Under the pieces are notes generated by a model. It saw nothing but the letters and a program-made list of their open reading frames with translations. It searched no databases and was not told where the DNA came from. DNA of 7,373 nucleotides from an uncultured Lentisphaeria bacterium (GTDB taxonomy: Bacteria > Verrucomicrobiota > Lentisphaeria > Victivallales > UBA1829), in contig CAJMAW010000137.1 in the NCBI GenBank assembly GCA_905211485.1, positions 1 to 7,373 on the forward strand, in the 5' to 3' direction. Numbering within the stretch: position 1 is the first letter of the stretch; the number at the start of each line of letters is the position of its first letter. The position numbers and the translations under genes were made by a program. This document shows positions 1 through 6,359 of the stretch, piece after piece.

Positions 1-1665
1 CTGCCGATGATCCGGGCGGCACGGATCCGTCCGCTGGACGCGCTGACACCGTCCTCCGGCGCTCTGCTGAGCGGCGGCTTTTTCTCCGGAAGCACGGAAG
101 GACAGAAAGGGGAGTGGAAGAAAAGAAGAAGAGGAAAAGGGAGGAAGGAATGGATCCTTTCCGCCGCCGGGATTCTGCTTTTGTGCGTCAATCCGCTGGT
201 GGTGTCGCTTCCGGGGCTGAAGGATATGACAAGGGTTGTCCTGTACGCCGTTGCCGGGTGCCCGGCGATGGCGCTGGGATTTGTCTGTCTGGCGCCGCTG
301 ATGACACGTCTTTGCGGATGGGTGTTTTTCCGTCCCCTGGCATGGATCCTGGGATTGAATCCGGTTTTCCTGCGTTCCCAGTGGCGCGCGAATTTCTGGC
401 GTTCGACGGGGACGGTGGTGTCTCTGAGCATCGGACTGGGCTTTTTCATGATGATTCTGATCTGGAGCTCCTCCATGCTGATTCCGTATATCCCCGGGAG
501 CTGGATGCCGGATTATTTCCTTTCGGTCATCCCCGGCGGACTCAATGAACAGACGGCAGGACAGGTGGCGGAGATCCGCGGAGTGCTTCCGGGGAAATGC
601 CTGCCCGTCGCCGTCGAACAGGTGAAACTTGCGGAGGATCTGACCGGAAGCAGGGAGCGCCAGAGCGTGGTGCGTCAGGACAACGTCGTGTTCTTCGGAG
701 TGGATGTGGACCGGGGACTCGGCGGAAAGGATCCGCTCTTCCCCTTCCGTTTCCTCTCCGGAAACCGGGAGGAGGCGTTGAAACTGCTGAAGGAACAGTC
801 GGAAAATTACTGTCTGATCCCGCATTATTTTGCGGAAACGGCAGATCTGAAGACCGGCGACCGTTTCAGCGTCCGTCCCCCGAATCCCGCCGAAGCTCCG
901 GTGGACTTCCGTGTGGCTGGCGTCATTGAAATGAACGGATGGCACTGGTTTTCCAAAGTTTCCGGAACAAGACGCAATTTCGGGCGGACCGCAGCCATGC
1001 TCTTCGCTTCACGGGAAAGCGTGGAGAGAAGTTTCGGCCTGACAAGAGTCAACTACCTCTGGATGAATCTGGAACCGGGAGCGGACGAATCCTTCATCCG
1101 GACATCCGTCGAACGCCTTGCAGAAAGCAATGCGGGAGAGAGCTTCCGCGTGATCGGAGGAGGGGAATCGGTGGTCGGGAGGGAAACCGTCCGCGCCACA
1201 TCCAAACGCGAACTCGAACGTTCCCTCATGGGACGCACCAACATGATGGTCGACGGCATGCTCCGGATGCCTTTGCTGATTCTTCTGGTGGTCTCGCTCT
1301 CCGTCGCGAACACGGCGGTCGCCTCTGTCCGCGCCCGGCGGCGTGAAATCGGAATCATGCGTTCGGTGGGGCTCAGCGCGTGGGGGCTGATCCGTCTCGT
1401 CCTGGCGGAAGGCATCCTGATCGCCCTGGCGGCCTCGGCCCTGAGTTTCTGCTTCGGGATCGCCTCCGGACTCTGCAGCGCACAGATGGCCGCCCATTCC
1501 ACCTTCTTCGGAGGCATGGGATGGAGTTTCGACATCCCGTGGAGCCGGATCGCAGACGGAGTGATCTTTACTGTCGGACTCTGCTTCCTCGCCTCCCTGA
1601 TCCCCGCGGCCGCGGCTGGAATGACAAAACCCCTGAAACTCCTTCAGAACGGTCTTCAGGAGTAA
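1..1665 (+). CDS. FtsX/MacB-type ABC transporter permease, 5'-truncated by window edge
   Basis: Inner-membrane permease subunit of an ABC transporter of the lipoprotein-release, macrolide-export or peptide-export kind; the substrate is not evident. The frame is open from base 1. The first Met (base 7) sits inside LPMIRAARIRPLDALTP, which resembles the end of a first FtsX domain, so the true start is upstream. Counting from that Met: a basic linker (about 37-48), membrane segments near 49-69 and 75-100, then a second permease half beginning with the amphipathic LRSQWRANFWRS and a membrane segment to about 158. A large extracytoplasmic region follows to about 405. The C-terminal FtsX domain carries RARRREIGIMRSVGLS (about 442-457), the family hallmark for contact with the ATPase, and three membrane segments. 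This is the usual duplicated FtsX layout of proteins of about 800 residues. The ATPase gene is not in the window and may lie upstream. Family assignment is firm; the cargo is unknown. Confidence 0.9.
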   Translation: MPMIRAARIRPLDALTPSSGALLSGGFFSGSTEGQKGEWKKRRRGKGRKEWILSAAGILLLCVNPLVVSLPGLKDMTRVVLYAVAGCPAMALGFVCLAPLMTRLCGWVFFRPLAWILGLNPVFLRSQWRANFWRSTGTVVSLSIGLGFFMMILIWSSSMLIPYIPGSWMPDYFLSVIPGGLNEQTAGQVAEIRGVLPGKCLPVAVEQVKLAEDLTGSRERQSVVRQDNVVFFGVDVDRGLGGKDPLFPFRFLSGNREEALKLLKEQSENYCLIPHYFAETADLKTGDRFSVRPPNPAEAPVDFRVAGVIEMNGWHWFSKVSGTRRNFGRTAAMLFASRESVERSFGLTRVNYLWMNLEPGADESFIRTSVERLAESNAGESFRVIGGGESVVGRETVRATSKRELERSLMGRTNMMVDGMLRMPLLILLVVSLSVANTAVASVRARRREIGIMRSVGLSAWGLIRLVLAEGILIALAASALSFCFGIASGLCSAQMAAHSTFFGGMGWSFDIPWSRIADGVIFTVGLCFLASLIPAAAAGMTKPLKLLQNGLQE

Positions 1666-1895
1666 ACGGGAAAAAAAAGAAACGCTTCCCTTGAAAAAAC
1701 AAAGTCGGAAAAGGGACCGACTGAGCAGAGAAAATATCCCGGGAATCCGGCAGAAGGGAGGGAAATCCAGGAGGGTCCCTCTCCCGATGTGTCCCCCCTC
1801 CCGGCAGGAGGAAGCGGGAAGCGTCCTTTTTTCCCTCCCCCTTTTCCTTTTTGCCCCTCTCAAAACACAACAGGAGGAAGGCGCGGCCTTTCTTC
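1666..1895. other. Convergent intergenic spacer, purine/pyrimidine-biased
   Basis: This 230-bp gap lies between the permease and the convergent pseudopilin gene. It is strongly strand-biased, with A/G-rich tracts near 1666-1780 and C/T-rich tracts near 1825-1860. Small inverted repeats are visible: GTCGG/CCGAC (1704-1721, loop of 8) and CCTCC/GGAGG (1797-1811, loop of 5), the latter followed 15 bases later by TTTTTT at 1827-1832. That last pair could serve as a weak terminator for the permease, but the gap to the T run is too long to be convincing. No coding sequence is supported here. Confidence 0.5.
1878..1890 (-). terminator. Possible terminator hairpin of the pseudopilin gene
   Basis: A perfect inverted repeat AAGGC-GCG-GCCTT starts five bases after the stop codon of the minus-strand pseudopilin gene. 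Read on the minus strand it is followed by CCTCC and a T/G-rich run (TGTTGTGTTTTG). The stem is short and the T run is interrupted, so this is a modest candidate that rests mainly on its position between convergent genes. Confidence 0.3.
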
Positions 1896-2699
1896 TTACT
1901 TCGTCAGCATGAACATGTCGCTGTTGTAGGTGGTATTCCCGGCGTGTCTGTAATAAATGTAGACCAGGGAGGAGGAGGCTTTGTTTTCAATGTGCCCGTC
2001 CAGAAAAGCCAGATTGACGCTCCGGGAATGGCGGCCTTCCATGAAATCATATTCGCATTGAGGATAGGGCGTTTTCTTGGCAAAGATTTCCGGATCGGAA
2101 TAAGCCGTTCCGGGAAGAAAGATTTCCACGTTCAGACTCCAGGTCGAGACCTGCCGATAATAATGATTCAGACCAAAAGCGGAATGATCCATGCTCAGGA
2201 GCTTTTCAGAAGGCCTGACCGCGGCAAAGGATTTCAAACCTTGTGTATTGCTTTTTTTCCATCTGTCCCGGTCAAACAGATAGCTGAAACGGTAGGGAAA
2301 AAGTTTGACATAGTTTGTGGAGATATCGCGCCCGGGGCAGACCAGGAATTTCTGGCGTTTCAAATGAGCCCCGTCATCCAGCTGTTTGGCGGGATCCACT
2401 TCGGTGAGGAGTCCCAGCAGGGCGGGTCTGCCGGCATATTCCAGACAGAACGGGAAGTAGGAATCGTTCGCATCCCAGTAGTTGTAAAGACGCAGCCCGA
2501 TGTTTTTCAGATTGGCGGTGCATTGGATGCGCAGCGCCGTTTTCTTCGCACTGCCAAGAGCAGGCAGCAGAAGCGCCGCCAGAATTGCAATGATCGCTAT
2601 CACCACCAGAAGTTCAATCAAAGTGAAAAAATGCCGTGGATGAACCTGTCCTGCAGACAGGTGCGCCTCTGCCCTGCGGAAAACCCGCGAAATCTTCAT
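1896..2699 (-). CDS. Prepilin-type N-terminal cleavage/methylation protein with H-X9-DG motif
   Basis: Pseudopilin-like exported protein of 267 residues. After a 23-residue basic leader comes the class III signal and membrane helix FFTLIELLVVIAIIAILAAL (from residue 24), with the conserved Glu29 at position +5 of the mature protein if cleavage falls between Phe24 and Phe25. The residue before the cut is Phe, not the usual Gly. The remainder is a globular domain with CPGRD (121-125) and, near the C-terminus, His224 followed by nine residues and Asp234-Gly235 (LAFLDGH), the H-X9-DG signature of prepilin-processing-associated proteins. Such genes occur in large numbers in Lentisphaerota and Planctomycetota, mostly without known role; they are thought to pass through type II secretion/type IV pilus machinery. 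The ATG start is supported by AAGGAG eight to nine bases upstream. It is probably monocistronic, with its own promoter at 2761-2789. Confidence 0.92.
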   Translation of the reverse strand: MKISRVFRRAEAHLSAGQVHPRHFFTLIELLVVIAIIAILAALLLPALGSAKKTALRIQCTANLKNIGLRLYNYWDANDSYFPFCLEYAGRPALLGLLTEVDPAKQLDDGAHLKRQKFLVCPGRDISTNYVKLFPYRFSYLFDRDRWKKSNTQGLKSFAAVRPSEKLLSMDHSAFGLNHYYRQVSTWSLNVEIFLPGTAYSDPEIFAKKTPYPQCEYDFMEGRHSRSVNLAFLDGHIENKASSSLVYIYYRHAGNTTYNSDMFMLTK

Positions 2700-2760
2700 A
2701 TTCCCCTCTCCTTATTTCCTGCGGGATTCGGAATATCTTATCAATATCTTTAATTTTAGT

Positions 2761-2789
2761 ACAATACAGCTTTGCCATGGATTTGTCAA
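2761..2789 (-). promoter_or_regulatory. Sigma-70-type promoter of the pseudopilin gene
   Basis: On the minus strand a perfect -35 hexamer TTGACA (2789-2784) is followed by exactly 17 bases and TATTGT (2766-2761), which matches the TATAAT consensus at four of six positions. Transcription would begin near 2754, giving a leader of about 55 bases that is A/T-rich and ends in the ribosome binding site AAGGAGAGG. Hexamers, spacing and location in front of a well-supported start all agree. Confidence 0.75.
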
Positions 2790-2978
2790 CCCTAAAGGAT
2801 GGCAGTCAGTCAGCCGGGGGAAAAAAGTCAGGGAAAAACAGAAAGGATGGAGGGGGCTCTCGCAGTCGCTTTTTTCCCGTTTTTCCGGGGAAGCATGTCC
2901 GGGCGTTTTCCTTTCTCCCTTCCGGAAAAGGCAGGGAGGCATTTTCCTGCTTTTCCCCCTCATACTGAAGAGAAAGAG
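2790..2978. other. Intergenic region downstream of the glycyl-radical operon
   Basis: This stretch of 189 bp separates the activase stop from the pseudopilin promoter. It is composed of homopurine and homopyrimidine tracts (runs of A, GGGGG, TTTTTTCCC). The 13-base string AGTCAGGGAAAAA occurs at 2826-2838 and again at 2996-3008, just inside the activase gene, probably reflecting low complexity. No open frame here has a convincing start and coding character. Confidence 0.5.
2915..2938 (-). terminator. Hairpin after the glycyl-radical operon, possible transcript end
   Basis: Inverted repeat of CTCCCT (2915-2920) with AGGGAG (2933-2938), extended inward by CC/GG past one mismatch, leaving a six-base loop. 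It lies about 40 bases beyond the activase stop codon. On the minus strand no T run follows, so it is not a textbook intrinsic terminator; it could stabilise the 3' end or be chance in a biased region. Confidence 0.3.
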
Positions 2979-3881
2979 TCAGGAAGTTTTTCTCCAGTCA
3001 GGGAAAAAGCGGCGGTAACGGGCAAGATCCTTTTCCTCCGGAATGGATTGGCGGATTTTTTCCCGCCCGAGACGAAGGAGCTTGTCTTCCCCGAACGGAT
3101 GATAGGGTTCGGGACGGATTCCGGTCAGATTCCGCAAAGTCCCGGCGAAACGCAAAATGTCTTCGAGCTCGGCATCGGAATCGTTCTTCCCGGGGATCAG
3201 GGGACATCGGAGCTCGATTCCGGCTCCAAAAGCATCCAGTTTCCGGAGATTTTCGAGAATGATCCGGTTGGACTGTCCGGTCAGAAGCGCATGCTTTTCC
3301 GGGTCGATGCACTTAAGGTCGTAGAGCCAGAGATCCACCAGCGGAATCAGGGTCTCAATGAGCTTCCACGGAGCGAATCCGCAGCTTTCCACCGCGCAGT
3401 GTATCTGTTCTTTCCGGGCGCCTTCCAGAAGCTCCCGGGAAAAATCTGCCTGGAGCAGGGGTTCGCCTCCGGAAAGAGTGAGCCCGCCTTCGGGTCGGTA
3501 GTAGTCCAGATCTTTCCGGACCTCCTTCAGCACCTCTTCGGAACTCATGATTTTCCCGGCAAGAGAAAGGGCGCCAGCGGGACAGCGTTCCGCACAGAGT
3601 CCGCAGCCGACGCAGTCTGCTCTCCGGATCCGGTGAGACTGTTCCCCCCGCCCCGGTTTCCCGAATTCATGGCAGGACTGCGGACAGAGTTCCGCACAGC
3701 GCCCGCAGGCGCTGCATTTCTCCGGGTCATACAGGATCTCCGAGCGGGGATTCTGCGATTCCGGATTGTGGCACCAGAGGCAGCGGAGGGGACAGCCCTT
3801 GAGGAAGACGACCGTGCGGATTCCGGGGCCGTCATTCAGTGAAAAACGTGCAATATCAAACAGCATTCCGGACGCGCACAT
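2979..3881 (-). CDS. Glycyl-radical enzyme activating protein (radical SAM)
   Basis: Cytoplasmic radical-SAM activase of 300 residues. It reductively cleaves S-adenosylmethionine and abstracts hydrogen from the backbone glycine of its partner enzyme. Visible motifs: DGPGIRTVVFLKGCPLRCLWC with the cluster cysteines Cys30, Cys34 and Cys37 (Cx3Cx2C); an inserted bacterial-ferredoxin-like pair of [4Fe-4S] motifs, Cys56/59/62/66 and Cys90/93/96/100; and SGGEP at 137-141 for SAM binding. This insert and the length are typical of activases for non-PFL glycyl-radical enzymes, whereas PflA itself lacks the insert. The ATG at 3881 is preferred: it begins one base after the stop of the upstream enzyme gene and has GGAG ten bases before it. 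A second Met at residue 6 has no good ribosome site. The tight spacing implies co-transcription and translational coupling with its probable substrate protein. Confidence 0.95.
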   Translation of the reverse strand: MCASGMLFDIARFSLNDGPGIRTVVFLKGCPLRCLWCHNPESQNPRSEILYDPEKCSACGRCAELCPQSCHEFGKPGRGEQSHRIRRADCVGCGLCAERCPAGALSLAGKIMSSEEVLKEVRKDLDYYRPEGGLTLSGGEPLLQADFSRELLEGARKEQIHCAVESCGFAPWKLIETLIPLVDLWLYDLKCIDPEKHALLTGQSNRIILENLRKLDAFGAGIELRCPLIPGKNDSDAELEDILRFAGTLRNLTGIRPEPYHPFGEDKLLRLGREKIRQSIPEEKDLARYRRFFPDWRKTS

Positions 3882-3882
3882 G

Positions 3883-5967
3883 TCAGAAAGACTCCATGCT
3901 GCTGCGCTGAATGATCATGTCCTGCCATTCCCTGGAAAGGGAGGCGAAACGCGCGGACCATCCGGAAATCCGGACCGCCAGATTCGGGAAACGGTCCGGA
4001 TCCTTCTGAGCGGCCTTGAGCATTTCCGGATCGACGGTGTCTATCTGCAGATAAAATCCGCCCCGTACAACAAAGACACGCAGCAGCGTGGCAAGAACCG
4101 CAGGCGCATTTTCCACTTTCCGGATGCCGGCGGAAAGACGCAGATCCAGCGGACAGCCGTTCGGAATGCGCGTAAAATCCATTTTGCAATAGGAATTCAA
4201 AACGGCGGTCAATGCTTTTCTCTCCGTTCCCGGAGTCGGGCTCAGATTCGGAGCCAGATATTCGTGAGCATGCTTCCCGAACGCGGTGGCAAGACGGTTT
4301 GCGGCATAAGGAATCTCCCTTCCGAAGGTGCTGATCCCCGCGGGAATGAGAACGCCTGGAACCTCCTCGGAGACCGAGGAAACAAGACGGGCGTAGTCAT
4401 CGACAATGCGTTTCAGAATCGCGTCCGCATCCTCCTCATCGTTCCCGTAACAGGAAACGCCGCGGGAGATTTCCAGACGCAGATCCTCATGCCCGTTCCA
4501 GTCCTCCTTCAGAATCCCGACCAGTTCCGCCAGAGTGAGACGTTTCACCTGAAACACCCATTTCCGAATCGCAGACAGACTGTTTGCAATATCCGGCAGT
4601 CCACCCGCATGGAGCGCGTTCACGGTATAGTCGGTCCCGAAACAGGTGTAGGAACGCGCATTCCTGCGGCAGGAGGGCATCACAAGAGACAGAACCGCAT
4701 CCGGAGCCGGATCCGCAGGCACAAGATTCGTCTCCCCCGTGACGGGATCGGTTTTTTCCGTATAAAACCGTTCGCGGACGCGGCGTTTCAGCATGCGGAT
4801 GTTTTCATCCAGACGCCGGATGAAGGAATCATAAAGCTCCTCCCAGGATCCGGGCACAGGATCGGCAAACAACGCCTCCTGAAAAACGGCAAGGGCGTCG
4901 AAGGGCGTATAGGTGAAACGGGTCCGGCCGGGAAGGATGACTTCCCAGCAGCCGTCGTTCGTGAAATGGACTGCTTCCTTCCCCGGATATCCGAAACGCT
5001 CCAGAGCCTCCAGCACCAGAGCTTCGTTGTAGACGGAAACAATCCCTCCCCCCAGAAGCTGGACTTCGGCAATCCGTTTCAGGAGCCGGGGAGACGTGTC
5101 GGCATTCAGCCTGACCGCAATGGGATAATCGCTGATATGGAGTTCCTCCACCACGTCCAGCACCAGATCCGTGACGGCGTTATCCACATTTCCCGCTCCC
5201 GTCCCCTTCACTCCCGCGCATCCGCCCAGAATGATGTTCTGATAAAACTGTGCATCTCCTCCGTAATCGGGCTGTCCGTCATTGTAAAGGCGCATTCCGA
5301 AACACCATTCGCTGCCTTTGATCCAGAAATGGGCGATCAGTTCGCGCGCTTCGTCCAGACTCAGGATTCCTTCTGCAAGATCCTTTTCAAGGAACGGCCC
5401 CAGAATCTGATCGAAGCGCCCGAGTCCGCTCCAGTTCCCGCAGAGGCGCTGGAATTCAAAGAACATCCAGAAGGACTGCAGAGCCTCGTGAAAATTCCGG
5501 GGCGGATTTTCCGGCACATTCCCCAGAACCTCCACAAGTCTGCGGAGATGATCCGCAAGATCCGGATCCGTTTCGGAATCGAGGCGCTTTCTGCATTCAC
5601 CGAGACAGCGCCTGCTCCAGATCCGCATGGCATCCACAACCAGAAGCAGGGCGCGGCAGAAGGTCTCTTCCTCCGGGGCGGAAGCGCCGACCATCCGGAG
5701 ACGGATTTCCTGTTCCAGCCCGGAAAGGCCCTTGCGGACGGCGTCTCCGAAATCCGCCGTGGTATGACTGATGGATCCGCGTCCCATTCCCGGCACCTGA
5801 TGACGCCGGGCGGGCAGGAAAGGCGCATTCCCGATGAGTTTTTCCTCCGGACGGAGAAGAATCGGAGCCTTTTCCGCAATCAGGCACGCCATGCGTCCGT
5901 GTGCAATCAGGGGATCCGTGCCTTCCGGAAGATGGAGATCGGCAAGGCTGAAATCGGGTTCCCGCAA
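3883..5967 (-). CDS. Glycyl-radical enzyme, pyruvate formate-lyase superfamily, substrate unknown
   Basis: Catalytic protein of a cytoplasmic anaerobic glycyl-radical system. With the TTG at 5967 it has 694 residues. The C-terminal glycyl-radical motif is VRISGWSARF, with radical Gly669, 25 residues from the end. The thiyl cysteine is Cys340 in NDGCWE, with Glu342 as the likely acid/base. The Cys-Gly distance (329) matches glycerol dehydratase better than PFL. Cys-x-Glu instead of the Cys-Cys pair of PFL argues against pyruvate formate-lyase proper and for a dehydratase- or lyase-like member. His68 in SISHTTADFG aligns in spacing with the active-site His of glycerol dehydratase, but Thr354 stands where that enzyme has Asp447. 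No assigned subfamily (choline, isethionate, hydroxyproline, propanediol) is clearly matched. The frame stays coding-like upstream of 5967 to about 6036; TTG has a poorly spaced GGAGAG, so the true N-terminus is probably about 23 residues longer (see findings). It is followed after one base by its activase and faces a divergent AraC regulator. Confidence 0.93.
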   Translation of the reverse strand: MREPDFSLADLHLPEGTDPLIAHGRMACLIAEKAPILLRPEEKLIGNAPFLPARRHQVPGMGRGSISHTTADFGDAVRKGLSGLEQEIRLRMVGASAPEEETFCRALLLVVDAMRIWSRRCLGECRKRLDSETDPDLADHLRRLVEVLGNVPENPPRNFHEALQSFWMFFEFQRLCGNWSGLGRFDQILGPFLEKDLAEGILSLDEARELIAHFWIKGSEWCFGMRLYNDGQPDYGGDAQFYQNIILGGCAGVKGTGAGNVDNAVTDLVLDVVEELHISDYPIAVRLNADTSPRLLKRIAEVQLLGGGIVSVYNEALVLEALERFGYPGKEAVHFTNDGCWEVILPGRTRFTYTPFDALAVFQEALFADPVPGSWEELYDSFIRRLDENIRMLKRRVRERFYTEKTDPVTGETNLVPADPAPDAVLSLVMPSCRRNARSYTCFGTDYTVNALHAGGLPDIANSLSAIRKWVFQVKRLTLAELVGILKEDWNGHEDLRLEISRGVSCYGNDEEDADAILKRIVDDYARLVSSVSEEVPGVLIPAGISTFGREIPYAANRLATAFGKHAHEYLAPNLSPTPGTERKALTAVLNSYCKMDFTRIPNGCPLDLRLSAGIRKVENAPAVLATLLRVFVVRGGFYLQIDTVDPEMLKAAQKDPDRFPNLAVRISGWSARFASLSREWQDMIIQRSSMESF

Positions 5968-6106
5968 TTCGCCGCGGAACTCTCCGCGCAGATATTTCCC
6001 GGCCAGTTCCCGGGTGCTTTCCGAAAGACGTCTGATGGGTATGTCTTCCAGTGGATTGAGTGTTACAATAGGGGTGCGGCCTTTCCGGATAATGATCCTG
6101 TCTTGA

Positions 6107-6116
6107 AGTACAATAC
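6107..6116 (-). promoter_or_regulatory. Candidate -10 region of the glycyl-radical operon, activator-type
   Basis: The minus strand carries GTATTGTACT, the identical ten bases that contain the -10 hexamer (TATTGT) of the pseudopilin promoter at 2758-2767. Here the six bases 17 upstream are GGGAAA, nothing like TTGACA. A -10 without a -35, lying opposite an AraC-family gene, fits a promoter that needs an activator. The implied leader to the proposed start near 6036 is about 65-70 bases. Assignment is by analogy with the other promoter and by position. Confidence 0.4.
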
Positions 6117-6132
6117 CTATATGTTCATGAAA

Positions 6133-6153
6133 TTTCCCGAGTCATCGGGGAAA
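6133..6153. promoter_or_regulatory. Inverted repeat overlapping the -35 position, possible operator
   Basis: CCCGA (6136-6140) and TCGGG (6145-6149) form an inverted repeat around GTCA, extended by TTT and AAA on the outside past one unpaired G. It sits where the -35 element of the putative glycyl-radical operon promoter would be, a typical place for an activator or repressor site. AraC-family proteins more often bind direct repeats, so the binding partner is open. Confidence 0.3.
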
Positions 6154-6311
6154 AGGATACTCCTCCGGAGGGGAAAGTTCCATGGTGTGGAATCCAAAAA
6201 CATATCTCTCCGTCCATTTTGTTTGCAAAGGAAGGCGGCGGGGGCTATGGTATGAGCGTTCTCCGCTTCCGGATAAAATCAGGAAGCGCGGGAAGAGAGA
6301 CAGGGGAAAAA

Positions 6312-6338
6312 AGGGAATCAGAAAGAGGGAATCAGAAA
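6312..6338 (+). repeat. 13-base tandem direct repeat in the leader of the AraC gene
   Basis: AGGGAATCAGAAA occurs at 6312-6324 and exactly again at 6326-6338, a period of 14 bases, ending 21 bases before the proposed AraC start codon. It lies in a purine-rich leader. It could be replication slippage, a direct-repeat binding site for autoregulation, or a translation-affecting element. The repeat itself is plain in the sequence; its role is not known. Confidence 0.6.
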
Positions 6339-6359
6339 ACGGAAGGGGCGTGGCGAATC

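Larger units (their letters stand above)
5968..6359. other. Divergent regulatory region between the glycyl-radical operon and the AraC gene
   Basis: The left part (5968 to about 6036) is probably the uncertain 5' end of the enzyme gene on the minus strand. To its right lie TATTGT at 6115-6110 (minus), an inverted repeat at 6133-6153, a perfect 10-base palindrome CCTCCGGAGG at 6162-6171, TAAAAT at 6274-6279 (plus; a possible -10 for the AraC gene, without a recognisable -35), and a 13-base tandem repeat at 6312-6338. From about 6290 the plus strand is strongly purine-rich. Short open frames here lack support. Confidence 0.55.

Noticed and set aside
1009..1863. Minus-strand open frame of 284 codons antisense to the permease
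   Set aside because: The translation is low-complexity and charged, without family features, and the plus strand encodes the conserved FtsX domain.
1851..2753. Plus-strand open frame antisense to the pseudopilin gene
   Set aside because: The minus strand has the prepilin signal, H-X9-DG motif, ribosome site and promoter; the plus-strand frame has none of these.
6142..6183. ATG in frame with the glycyl-radical enzyme, separated from it by a TGA at 6144-6142 (selenocysteine or readthrough idea)
   Set aside because: The region between the TGA and about 6040 has codons unlike the gene (ATA, GTA, AGA), and no protein feature calls for a selenocysteine there; untranslated leader is simpler.
6117..6203. 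28-codon minus-strand ORF with GGAGAG close to its ATG, a possible leader peptide
   Set aside because: It lies upstream of the candidate -10 element for the enzyme operon, so it would be outside the transcript, and its codon use is atypical.
3766..6255. Open frame of 829 codons on the plus strand, antisense to the glycyl-radical enzyme and activase
   Set aside because: It is a shadow of the GC-biased third positions of the minus-strand genes. Its translation has no recognisable domain, while the opposite strand has complete catalytic motifs.
6219..6359. N-terminal extension of the AraC regulator (starts at 6219 or 6252)
   Set aside because: The extension is a low-complexity product of a purine-rich leader containing a tandem repeat; the start at 6360 has its own ribosome site and gives the typical length.
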